Origin: Gyromitra esculenta | Lineage: Eukaryota; Ascomycota; Pezizomycetes; Pezizales; Discinaceae | Direction of reading: 5' to 3' | DNA: 64,000 nt | Assembly: GCA_038503075.1 (NCBI GenBank) | Contig: JBCAML010000019.1 | Coordinates: forward strand, 372,001-436,000 | Shown: positions 34,276 through 44,646 of the stretch, in pieces | Layout: each line of letters begins with the position of its first letter | How positions within the stretch are numbered: position 1 is the first letter of the stretch | The notes under the pieces: model-generated | Database searches by the model: none | Told to the model about the DNA's origin: nothing | The model's input: the letters and a program-made list of their open reading frames with translations, nothing else | Position numbers and translations under genes: made by a program

Positions 34276-37200
34276 TTACGACGCTTGTCGGTATGGCTCG
34301 AGCAGGATACATGGAAGGTGGGGAATATCCTCCAGCGACCTCCTGTATCTAAGGTCTGCAGTACCGACTCGTGTAATCGGGAAGGGTCCGTATGACTTAG
34401 GGGCTAACTTTTTCGTTGAATGACGCTTGGTTACGATATTTACGGCGTCGAGCATTACCAAATCTCCGACCTTAAAGGATGGTTCCGCCTGTCGTTTCTT
34501 GTCAAAATATTTGGACATGTTTTCTCGGGTGGCTTTGAGCGAGGTAGTGGCAAAATCGTTTACTTTCTGAAGCCAATGTGCGTATAACTTTGACGCTGGA
34601 TTCTTGACTTCGGTATCAATCGTCCAAGCTGTTCTGGGATGGAAACCATGATTGGCATAGAAGGGGCTGATTCCAGTGGCTGTGGCTTCGGCATTGTTGT
34701 AAGCGAACTCCGCTAACGGTAGTAGGTCGTACCAGTCATCTTGGTCGTAGTTGACGAAGTTTCTCTCACGGTTCAGTCTCTCGTTAAGCCCTTCAGTATC
34801 CCTGAAGGTGAGCAGTGCTACTTAAGCGAGATCCTAACTCGTTCGAAGAGTGCAGTGTTTCTACAAGTTCTACTGGAGGTATACTTCAAGGCGAAGTATC
34901 GACGATGGTTCACAGCGACAGCGAAGGTTCTGAGGTAGAACCGAGATTGTATTGTAATAGACACAGGAGAAGGTAACGAGAACGTTGCTTAAGGAGAGAA
35001 AAGAACAGAAACAAGAGCGACCGAAATCCTTCCTTAAATACCCCGCTTTTTGGTAACACCGACAACAACCCGACAACAACCGAAATACAAAGACATTATC
35101 CCAACATCCCTAAACATAACCGAATGACAAAGGAATTATACAACCATCTCGATCAACGATACAAATCACCAGTCAAAACCATAAGGCATCCCTTTAAGTC
35201 AATCCGTGAAAGTTTCTTAGGTAGGCTTCCAGGACTTGATTAACCCTTTCGGTTTGTCCGTCAGTCTCAGGATGGAATGCGGTAGATTTGCTGGACTTAA
35301 TGTCTAGAAGTTTGCATAATGAGGTCCAGAATTCCCCTGTGAACTTAGCATCTCGGTCTGAAACAATTTCTTTCGGAAGCCCGTGAAGTTTCCAAACTTT
35401 GTCGACAAAAGCCTTTGCTACATCACTTGCTGTGGCTCTTTCTATTAGTGGGATGAAGTGCGCCATCTTGGTAAACCTGTCAACTACTACACATATTTGG
35501 GTGAATCCTCTCGACTCGGGTAACTGGACGATGAAGTCTGTTGATATCGACATCCATGGAGCGTATGGGGTCTCTAGCGGTTGCAGGAGTCCATATTTCT
35601 TATGACGCACGGATTTGTTATGTTGGCAAGGATCGCATGAGCGGACGTAATCTGTAATCCACTCGGTCATATGAGGCCAGTAGAAGTTCCGCTGAACAAG
35701 TTCCGTGGTTTTGTCCATGCCAAAGTGCCCTGCTATCTTGGAGTCGTGTTCATTTTCTAAAATGGTAGTTTTGATTTCATCATCGTTAGGGATTGTTAGC
35801 CTGTTTTTCCAATAGAGGAGTTCCTCCATCACCGTGTAGTGTTGTAGCCTCTTGATTTCGCTGCCAGCTTTAACTAAGTCTCGAATTTCCTTATAGTCTT
35901 CGTCAGACTCGACCTTCCTTTTAACCTGCTCCAAAAAGTCCGAATTAAATTTAAGGACTTGAAGCGGCTGAGGATCTTGATGAAATAAGTAGCTCCTCGT
36001 GTGTTGTATTAGGATTAAAATTATAATGGTGATGATTGCCGTTTGAGTCCATTCGGTAAAGTGTAACGGGTCATCGTTTTGGTTTTGTACAATTGTGTTA
36101 TCGTCTTTTCTATGAATTAAGGATATAACGATTGACTTCTGAGACGAAGTCATATCGACTTGGCCGCTTGAACATGGCTTCTGTAGGCTGTGTTGTATCA
36201 CTCCTTGGACGATACTCCGGTCGTCTTGATAATGCATCTGGCTTTCCTCCCGTGATCCGGTCGATATATGATTTTAAAGTCGAATGACGATAAATATTCC
36301 GCCCATCTGGCCTGTCGTCGATTTAGGATCCTTGTCTCCTTCATGAAATATTCGAGATTTTTATGGTCCGTATAGACGATCGCTTGGTCTTCTTCTAGGT
36401 AATGTCGCCATTCCTTGAAGGCGGTTACTATCGCGAGTAGTTCTTTATCGTGCGTAGTTAGTTAGGTTAGTTAAATTTTCTGGAATGGAATGCTACGGGA
36501 TGTAACTTGCTATCGATGATCTGCGAGAGGACGCAACCTAGCGCATAGTCTGAGGCGTCGGTTTCTACGCAGTCTGTCGTTCCGGCGCAAAGTGACAAAG
36601 GATAGGTGCTGTCGTGAAGGCAACTTTTAGGTACTCGAAGGCTATCGCTTGACGGTCACCCCATTGGAATTTCTTGGGGTCCCCTTTGGTTAACTCGGTT
36701 AAGGGACTTGCAACTTGGGAGAAATTTTCGATGAACCGTCGGTAAAAATTGGCGAATCCAATGAATACCTGAACATCGCGTATGCTCTTCGGGGTTTCCC
36801 ATGAAAGGATTGACTCGACCTTCTTCATTGACATAGACACGCCTTTGTCAGAAATTATGTACCCTAAAAACTCAACTTCCCGCAAGTGAAAGTAGCTTTT
36901 CTTAATGGATACTGCCAAACCCTCGTCCTCCAACCGCTGCAGGACTCTGGTCACCAAGGCCTCATGTTCCTCGAGGGTCTTTGAGTAGATGAGGATGTCG
37001 TCAATATAAACCACGACCCCTTGGTCCAGAAATTCGCGGAGCACCTGATGCATCATATCTTGAAAGCGCTTGCTGCTCGAAAGCGTACGATGACTGTGTA
37101 CTCGAAATGACCATATCTTGTACGAAACGCTGTTTTCCACTCATCGCCTTCTTTGATACGGATCTGGTGAAAACCGTCTTTGAGGTCCAGTTTGGTAAAG

Positions 37201-38304
37201 ATCGAAGCCCCATTGACTCTATCACGCAATTCGGACATTAGCGGCAGAGGGTATCGGTTCTTTACTGTCACCTTGTTCAAGCCACGGTAATCTACGCATA
37301 GTCGTAGCCCTCCGTCTGGTTTCGGCGCGAATAATATGGGCGACCCGGCAGGTGACTTGCTTGGTCGTATCTTCCCTTCGGCCACCATTTTGTCCAAGTA
37401 CTTCCGGAGAATCTCAAGTTCTTTTTCCGAAAGTTTATAGATTGGACCCCACGGGGCGGTTGTCCCATGCTCGAGATCAATAGCGTGATCGAATGGCCTT
37501 CGTTCTGGCAAGGATTCCTGGATGGGAGTGCCAAATAGACTGACAAATCGGTGGTATGCTCCCGGGAGAGTCTTCAGAAGTTCAGTTTCTTCGTCATCGA
37601 TTGCACGCACCATGCCAATTATTCGGGCATTCTCGTCCAGGCCCAGCCATTCGTCATATTCGATATCGTTCTCGGTATTAAGAGGAGCAGTCGTCACAGA
37701 GCACTGGTTACAGCAACCAGGAGATTCGAACTTCCAGTTTGCGTGGTCGTAAGGGTTTTCCAACCGGTGACTCGTCAACCACCAACCCCTGGCACTATCA
37801 AGTCTAACCCAGCCTCGACTGGCCCAATCTCGCAAGATACATTAGATGTATGATTATTCCCTATGATCATAGTAATAGGGTTAGTAAAGGCTTGTCCCGC
37901 CCCAACCACTTCTTCACCTGTGAAGTTTCTAATGGTTAACGGGACGTCTCTTTGCACCTTTGGGACCGACCATTTCCTAACAAACAAAGGGGACAAGAGA
38001 AAACATTAGCTCCAGAATCTAGCAATACATTGACTACCACCTTCCTTCCATTGATTACCAGTAGCGCTTGCCCTCGCCGCTCGTATACGGTGGGTTCTGT
38101 ATGTTGTTTTTTATTGGACGATTCCGAAGAGTCGTCCTCCTTTCTTTTTCGTTTGTTTTTGTATTTTTCGGTCTCGGATTGAGACAATCCTTTCTTCGAT
38201 TGCGGGGTTTCGAATGTTTGGTTAACGTCTGCTACCTCTGGCCCGCCGGTAGTCGACCTAGTGAAAATTCTCTGACATTTCTTCGTCAGAATTTGTATTT
38301 GCAT
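34276..38304 (-). pseudogene. Pol of gypsy B, frameshifted and split by D4
   Basis: Fragments in order on the minus strand. Protease-like (VLLDSGANVF, about 38304-37936, frameshifted after). RT N-terminal half with SPAGSPILF and VDYRGLN (37835-37053). RT palm with VVYIDDILIYS in another frame (37140-36565). An RNase H region without a clean frame (36560-36240). Integrase with HIPNDDE-like linker, HFGMDKTTELVQRNFYWP, CDPCQHNK, TDFIVQLP, SDRDAKF, HPETDGQTER (36237-35213). After D4, the integrase C-terminus (FVNYDQDDWYD.. to FKVGDLVMLD, 34763-34276). No chromodomain is recognised after it. The frameshifts make it non-functional. Confidence 0.88.
34764..35212 (-). mobile_element. Solo LTR D4 of the gypsy A family inside the integrase of B, 449 bp
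   Basis: Flanked by GTTTC (34759-34763 and 35213-35217). It starts TCTCACGG and ends CCGTGAAA on the plus strand. It splits AYLRN / FVNYDQDDW of the B integrase. It is the youngest layer of the nest. Confidence 0.93.
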
Positions 38305-39944
38305 AAAGATTAACAGGGGTCCTGAGATCCGCCCTTTGGAGCGGTAACTCCGTCACGGCCCTTTTGCGCTGTCGCGCCCTCGTCTTGGCGCTAGCTTCAA
38401 ACGCTTCTCCAATGCATCCCCAAGCACTTTGCTCATTCTTTTCGGGTTTGACCCATTTTCGTTTACGACTGGCGCGGCTTGCGCGGATGATACCGTTCGG
38501 GGTTCCTTCGTCGCACGTCTTCCAATGACAGTCGGGTCGACCACACCTAGTGCAGTGTTTCGCCCGCCTGCGTCGATCAACTAGGTCCTGACTTACCCCT
38601 TCATGGGCAGCCTTCCAACCCAAAGATCTCCTGCTTGTTAGGGGGAGGGGCATCTTTCTTAGGGGTATCCTCCTTGGCATTACTTTTTGAGTCCTTTTGA
38701 CTCTGCTTTTGAACCCCTTTTCCCGACGTTCCTCCTGCTTTTTCTCCTCCTTTTTCCCACGACCATCCGTGGCTGGGAGACCTCTATTCTCCAGTTTCTG
38801 GTGATACAAATACTCCTCCCACAACCTTCCTCTTGATCGTAAGGCCTCCAGCCATTGCTTCATCATCATCAAACGCCACACCCTACCATCAACTCTCGTA
38901 TCTTGAGAGGATCTTCGCTTCGATCTTCATCCTCCACAGTGTCCCAGCCATCCCAACCTTTATGTTTAGGTTGCTCATTTTGAGGATATATTCCTCAACG
39001 GTTGTGTAAGGTACACGATCCATGGCATATATGGCATCGCGTTTTTCGTCCGAGAGCAGAATACTTCCTTCATCTTTAGTGAGAAGGTTGCCCAATAGGC
39101 GTACTCTGGTTCCTGGATTTGTCCTTCGGCTCCGTCCATCTTGTTGGTATACATAACGTATGGTCGAGCCTTGTTTCCTTCACAACGGCTGGCGGCATAG
39201 TGGATGTTGTGTCGGTCGCTGGTCCAAAGCCACTCGTGCAACTCAAAATATACTTCGCAGCTTCGGATCCACGCTCTGAGATCCTGGTTTGTGGCAGCAG
39301 AATTTTTCTGGTTCACCGATCGGGATCTTGACGTGCGACGGCTAGACGTGATCAATGGTGATTACCATCTCACTCAGTTATTTTTTGGGGGTGGCGGTGG
39401 AGAAAGATTACTTGGTGCCCTCCGCCGCCGGTTTTCTCTTCTTTCTTCTGTTTACCAGCCATCGATTGGTATCTTCGATGTTCTTCCTGGCCCTTTCTTC
39501 CTCCGAATCATCCGATGACGATCCGTCACCTGATCCAGGGGCGCCAGCACCAACACGGTAATTGTCCATGCAAAGCGTTTCCACCATTACCCCCAAGGCT
39601 CCCGCGCTCACCTCGTTCACGGTGGCCTGCCTTCTTTCCTTTCGCTTCTAGTGAGGTGGCTGGGTGCAGCGAATGTGAGCCGCTGAGTCGTCTGATCGGC
39701 TGGTAGTTCTGACTGAGCACGAATATGTTGAGTGATCCTGGTGAGAACACTCCCGATCGTTCGACTTCGTTGTCTTTGCATTTCTCCTACTGTTTCCCCC
39801 ACTATAGCTTCGACTACCGTTTCCACCCTTCTCTTGTCGCCTCATGTGTCTGCTGTTGCAGGGCCAGGCCAATGTTATTACCAAGACCGTGAACCAGTCG
39901 CCGATACGGGCGAGTTCTTGGCCGAGAACTCTGTTGGTCTGCAT
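38258..39944 (-). pseudogene. Gag region of gypsy B, degenerate
   Basis: Minus-strand fragments in several frames. The N-terminal part lies at about 39944-39410 in two frames. A capsid-like part with WIRSCEVYFELHEW (39355-38975) follows, then a C-terminal basic part with a cysteine/histidine cluster CTRCGRPDCHWKTC (38881-38258) like a zinc knuckle. The frames do not join without shifts. Confidence 0.75.
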
Positions 39945-40305
39945 GCGCTTTGGATATGGGTTAGGGTTAGATATTGAGTTTGAGCTGTGAGTTAAGTTGG
40001 TTTAGAGGCAACGGTGTTTCCTGCTGAGCCTCTTGCGCTTAGTACAACGTGTCAAAGGCTTCGTTTAGCGTAAGCATGAGATTATCACGCTGTGCATGAA
40101 CATCCTCAATTTGAGATCGTCCGTAGGAATTGCGGATGAGGCGTGAAGTGTTTTGGAATGAAGGGGCTTAGGAGCGGGTGTGAGATAAATAGTTCTTCGA
40201 CGGGCCAAGGAGTTCTTCGAAGAGTGTCTCGAGATGGGATCCTCGTAACCGTCGACATGTCTGTATCCATCACAAATACGTCCGCCATTATAGTTGAATA
40301 ACCAA

Positions 40306-40325
40306 AGTATTGATACGCCTATCAA
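40306..40325. repeat. Hairpin next to the 5' LTR of gypsy B
   Basis: TATTGATA and TATCAATA arms with a 4-nt loop (CGCC), within about 10 nt of the LTR end where the primer binding site should be. It may be a PBS-associated structure. Confidence 0.4.
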
Positions 40326-40331
40326 TATATC

Positions 40332-41042
40332 TGTAAGACCGGTACTTCTTACCGCACAGGAAATCTCCAAGAAGCTTTAGATAACAATCTAGACGCTATA
40401 ACCTGCCCTTGCTATCCGCAACACAATACACAGGCGCAAGTCCTAACTGCTTCTTATGAACCGCTAAAAGATAACCGTAGGGTTCAAAGTAGGAGTCGAA
40501 GAAAGTAACTTCCAATAGTAAGCGTTTTAATAACTAACGAAGCGCCAAAGCCTCATGTCGAGATAAAAGTTATTCACAAGTAATAGAAAGAAATTGCACG
40601 GAAGTAATTTTGCTTAAACAATATAATATCGATAAGCGCCGTTCTTCGTCGCTAATGGTCGGAAGAAGCATTCTCAACGGTAGAACACTGGACTACTTAT
40701 AGTAGTCAAGCGTCGAATACAAAGACTATGTAATAACATGAACTAACATGAAAAAATCCCATAGACCCTGAAACACTTTCCTTCGCTCCTACCCCTCTCA
40801 TTATCGTATGGCGTGATTGTCGGAATTAACCGGCGACGCAACGTATAAGCGAATCGGGGAAGTGTCGATCGAAAGAGTCGGCCATTGATGACACAAGGAA
40901 ACCAAACATCCAATCCGAATCTTATTAATAATCAACCAAGATTAATAATAACCGACATGGTCGGGGATTGAACGCTAGTCCATATGTGTGCATCGTAAGC
41001 GAACTCAAGTCGTAACCAACTAAGCTACCAATAGGTATAACA
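40332..41042 (-). repeat. 5' LTR of gypsy B
   Basis: 711 bp with TG..CA ends. On the minus strand the first 90 nt contain a tRNA-like A box TAGCTTAGTTGG (41016-41027) and a B-box-like GCGTTCAATCC (40965-40975). Confidence 0.9.
40957..41033 (-). other. tRNA-like segment in the gypsy B LTR
   Basis: The A box matches the tRNA consensus fully and the B box has one mismatch; about 40 nt lie between them, as in real tRNA genes. The acceptor, anticodon and T stems pair poorly, so it is not a working tRNA. The other B LTR holds the same segment (33740-33815). Confidence 0.5.
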
Positions 41043-41047
41043 TTGTA

Positions 41048-41145
41048 GAAACACTGCACTCCTCGAACGTGTTAGTACCTCGCTTAAGTAGCACTGCTCA
41101 CCTTCAGGGATACTGAAGGGCTTAACGAGGGACTGAACCGTGAGA
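41048..41145 (+). repeat. 3' LTR of gypsy A, right part
   Basis: The last 98 nt of the A LTR after element B and its TTGTA copy. It ends CCGTGAGA, followed by the GTCCT duplication. Confidence 0.95.
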
Positions 41146-41810
41146 GTCCTGCACTTAATAGATTCCCTATTGCCGCACCAGTGGCTCTGGGCCGCTAGTA
41201 TATACATAGATGGATTGGAAACGCCACCACAGGAGCTTCCTGTGTTTGGTATCACCGGGGATATATCATTGGCTCGTCAGCTAATGTTATTCTCGCTGGT
41301 TCCACTCCATCGGAACAGCAGGGTAGCAGGTATCCTCTAACATATGGTAGCTACACCACTCATGCTGATCCTTACTACCTCTCTGCTTGCCCGGTGCTAT
41401 TATGCTTCACTGCAGGTAACGGTATTGTAGATTTGTTACAAGCAGTGCTACTTAAGCGAGATCCTAACTCGTTCGAAGGGTGCAAGGTTTCTACAAGTTC
41501 TACAATGAGTATACTTCAAGGCGAAGTATTGACGATGTTTCACAGCGACAGCGAAGGTTCGGAGGTAGAACCGAGATAGTATTTGACGAATACAGCAGAA
41601 GTAAAACGAGAACATTGCTTAAAGAGAGAAAAGAAGAAGAACAACAAAAGAACGAAATCCACCGTTTAAATACCCTGCTTTTCCTAGCAAATCCAATAAC
41701 CGATGACAACCGAAATACAATAACATTGTAACAAAAGACCCGAAACCCATAACAGTCGTCGCACCAAAACCTAACCCGGTCCCTAATCCTTAATCCGTGA
41801 AACTGTGGTA

Positions 41811-42311
41811 CGTTATTCGTGGCAATGATGAGTTGAACAGCGTAAATTCGCTCCCTGAGCTCCACATCTTTTTAGATGTCCACTTTATGCACTTTTCATA
41901 GTTTGCTAATGTAGTACAAACGGCTTTCCCGTACAATAACTATACCTTTACAGGCTACTTTCTCCACACAAACTTACATAGGGGAAATAATGCATCTACA
42001 CTCCCATGGCTTATATACAGAGCTATACCCGGTTATTCTTCTACGTCTGGCCCTTCCCCTTCAGAGTTGTCCGCCGTAACTTCCGTTTTCTATTTTCTCC
42101 ACTATATTAAAACATGAATTATTCAGTACAAATAGACTTAGGGTCACTTTCAGAGGAAATACCAATTTGTAACATTGATACGTATACTTTAAACTACATT
42201 TTCCAAATATTATTTTTTAAAAGAGGAGAATCACCTTAGCTAAGAAACCAACATCTTTTGAGTTAGAGATACATAAGTACATAAACTATAACCACAACGT
42301 AATGTTAAATA
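41811..42311. other. Right flank of the nest, no gene seen
   Basis: AT-rich sequence between element P and the STAND fragment. No coding region or repeat end is visible. Confidence 0.4.
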
Positions 42312-43977
42312 CTATGCTGCTCCAGAGCTATCAGCGGCCAAGGAGGTGGCAGCCTTTTCAGAGGGCAAGACCACTCGCGCTTGTCCATTCTCTGTCGCCA
42401 AATGTAGCTCTGTCCGTCTATATTTATCGGTGGCCGAGACTTCGGCGCCCTTTTCAAGCAGCAGCAGGGCCATCCACTCGCATCCTGCTGCTGTCGCTAA
42501 ATGCAGCGCTGTCCGTTCATACGTATCTGCGGTCAAGACACCGACACCGTTTTCAAGAAAAAGTTGTCCCGCCGACATATTCCCTTGACCTGCTGCAAGA
42601 TGTAGTGGGGATTCTTTGACATTATTCTCATCCATGATATTGACATGGCCTAACAAGAATTTGGTTACAGAGCGTGGCCCAGGAGAATTGCCATATGTAG
42701 CGGTGTTTGACCTCCCCTTACAGGAACCCTAGCCACACAATCGGTAAAGCGTGCAAAGCACCTCCTATCTATCTCCATCCGATGCAGGGATGCTTAATCG
42801 AATTGGCGGGCTTTTAGAGAAGAGGATATATTGCCCGACTTCCCATGAAATTTGAGAACGAGGTTTGTCGTTGGAGCTTCGTTGCATCCCCTAAGATGGA
42901 AGCTTGGGTTCTGGGCTGCATATCGTAGGAACGGGTAAAGACGATGTCGAATGTCAAATTGCCTGCAAGAACCACAGACACTTTGAGTAAATACTTTAAA
43001 CGAGAGAAAGGCTGTACGAACTATGACAAGCTGGAAGTTCGCATTCTCAAGGTGTATTGAATGCCTAAGTAAATACTTGCCTAGTAGATACTCCTGGACA
43101 GTATTGCGAGCAAGCCTAACGGCTCCGTTGGTATTATCAATGTTCACCAGGCTAGCACAGACATCGAGTATAGTCTTCTCGTCTGACAAATCCTGCTCGT
43201 CGAAAGTTGTCCGCTCCTGCTCCACATATACAGCCATTTGAACCCCAAGATCGTGAACTTCCTTCGACCCCCTCCTTGACAAGCCAAGATAAGACCTTTA
43301 GTGTCAATTTTACACACTTCTTAGGCTGGGCTTGTAGGGCATCAATAGCTCTGCCGTAAGTTACATCCAAAAACCTCGCCTCACTAGTAGATCTCTTCAG
43401 ACTTTCGAGTTCTTTCAAGGTCTCGTTAATTGTAGTCTGTTTAAATTTGCGCAGGTGCTGGACTTGGAAATGAGCGAGCAAAAACTTAAAGGCTAAAATA
43501 TCGATTTTATAACATGGAGTCAGATTAACGTGTTTTTACCTACTTCCTTTGGAACACTCTGTTAGCCTAGATAATATTCTATCTTTGTATCTGCTCTAGC
43601 TGATGAGGCGGTCAGCTCGTAAGCCCTCGGCTATCTTTCGGTTGATGTAATCGACGATATCTTCGTCCTGTGCCCAATACTTAACCTTTGCTGTGCCACG
43701 GAGGGAATGTTGAATATCTTCCGAGTGCTCTAGTTAGAAAAATCCTCATACTATTCTCCCCCATTCAATGGAACAAAGGCAATAACTGCTTTCGCTGAGA
43801 CTCTTGATCACACTCGTCGAGAGCGCCACAAATCATAAAAATCCGAGAAAAGTATTTGACATTCGCAATCATTAGAAGGATTGTATATTTCTTTAAAAGT
43901 GGTAGCTCATAATCGCATAAAACAGATCCTATCGCTTCTCTCACCCCGTCTGATTCACGCCTAACTTCTATCGTCAA
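42312..43977 (-). pseudogene. Decayed STAND NACHT-ankyrin fragment related to the gene at 13133
   Basis: Minus-strand blocks match the STAND gene of this window in order. ICGALDECDQESQRKQLLPLFH (about 43850-43765). EDIQHSLRG and YWAQDEDIVDYINRKIAEG (about 43735-43615). FKQTTINETLKELESLKRS (about 43450-43380). A post-NACHT domain with FDEQDLSDEKTILDVCASLV (about 43215-43140). Then LHLA-type ankyrin repeats (42656-42312). The P-loop half and the N-terminal domain are missing. At least one frameshift (near 43265) and lost splice order make it non-functional. It is a truncated paralogue, perhaps left by a duplication on the other side of the transposon nest. Confidence 0.88.
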
Positions 43978-44646
43978 TCGCCCAAATCGCCCCCTTGTAA
44001 ATCACTGCCTTTCATGCAGATCACGTGATGGGTCACAGGGCATCACCCGATCATCTTTCCAGTCAGCACATAGACACTACCAACATCATCGCCGATACAT
44101 CAGTTTATAATAAATCACACTGGGAGATTGTCAGTGATATAACCTAGGGGAATAGATTCCCCAGACACTCCGTTTGTAATTCAATGCCGCCACACCATCA
44201 ATTTGAAACAATCCGATAACCAGCTAACACCTCATCACAGCACCACATGCGGTTCCTCGGCATATATATCAGCCTTGTCCTTCATAAATCACATCTGTTA
44301 CAGACTTAGTAGTACCCAGTAGCTCAGATCAAGATTCAGCTAAATGATTACAGATTGCTGTCCCAGCAATCCAGGCCCAACTCTAAAACCACTATAAGGC
44401 CTAAGCAGTATGAAGCAGTAAAAACCCATCGAAAAAATGTGACGAAGTAAAATCGAAAAAATCCTCAAGTCATAAAATCGTCCTGTGTAGGATTCCTGTC
44501 TAGAATAAGAAGTTATTCGTAAAAGGCTATAAAAAGACTTTAAACGAGACAGAAAGCAAATACACACCAAAAATGAGAAAATGAAAATTAACAGGTCACA
44601 ATCTGCGACTTTAACCCATCAAAGCCAATGTTCATATGGGGAAATC
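43978..44646. other. Intergenic region, no gene seen
   Basis: AT-rich spacer that should include the 3' untranslated region of the minus-strand secreted-protein gene. Nothing else is recognised. Confidence 0.4.

Larger units (their letters stand above)
33097..41042 (-). mobile_element. Element B: degenerate Ty3/gypsy retrotransposon inside the 3' LTR of A
   Basis: Flanked by TTGTA (33092-33096 and 41043-41047). LTRs are 33097-33824 (728 bp) and 40332-41042 (711 bp), with canonical TG..CA ends (TGTTATACC..GTCTTACA on the minus strand). Coding runs on the minus strand: gag, protease, RT, RNase H, integrase, all with frameshifts or stops. A solo A-family LTR (D4) splits the integrase. Total 7.9 kb including D4. 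It has no intact frame and cannot move on its own. Confidence 0.93.
27320..41145 (+). mobile_element. Element A: Ty3/gypsy chromovirus with LTRs, gag and pol; 3' LTR broken by element B
   Basis: Flanked by GTCCT (27315-27319 and 41146-41150). The 5' LTR is 27320-27735. The 3' LTR is 32779-33096 plus 41048-41145. Both are exactly 416 bp and I count about 18 differences between them. Internal order is PBS, gag, protease, reverse transcriptase, RNase H, integrase, chromodomain, polypurine tract. Apart from the B insertion and one TGA in pol (29990-29992) it is complete, about 5.8 kb. The element replicates through RNA in cytoplasmic particles. The chromodomain is known in this clade to steer integration toward marked heterochromatin, which fits its place in a nest. 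Confidence 0.95.
26875..41440. mobile_element. Solo LTR E (unassigned family), 735 bp, split by gypsy A
   Basis: Parts 26875-27319 and 41151-41440. Ends are TGTAGC..GTTACA, the normal TG..CA form, flanked by AGCAG (26870-26874 and 41441-41445). No open frame or repeat relation to A, B or C is seen, so it is a solo LTR of a third retroelement family. The orientation is not decided. Confidence 0.85.
26823..41802 (-). mobile_element. Solo LTR D3 of the gypsy A family, split into two parts by element E
   Basis: Two parts, 26823-26874 (starts TCTCACGG) and 41446-41802 (ends CCGTGAAA), add up to 409 bp of one A-family LTR in minus orientation. The outer flanks carry the duplication CTGTG (26818-26822 and 41803-41807). 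It sits one base from the right tip of element P. The break point carries the AGCAG duplication of element E. Confidence 0.92.
22857..41808 (-). mobile_element. Element P: Fot/pogo-type DNA transposon, outer shell of the nest
   Basis: The left end begins CCCCAGGGGGAAATCGGAC. The right end, read on the minus strand, begins CCACAGGGGGAAGTCGGAC; its last base (41808) was separated from the rest by LTR insertion D3. Both ends are flanked by TA (22855-22856 and 41809-41810), the target duplication of the Tc1/mariner-pogo superfamily. The rejoined host site is the palindrome ATAACG-TA-CGTTAT. Each end carries a second GAAGTCGGAC copy about 20 nt further in, likely transposase-binding subrepeats. 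Removing the five LTR insertions, each with one duplicated target copy, leaves about 2.27 kb, a normal size for this family. Confidence 0.93.
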
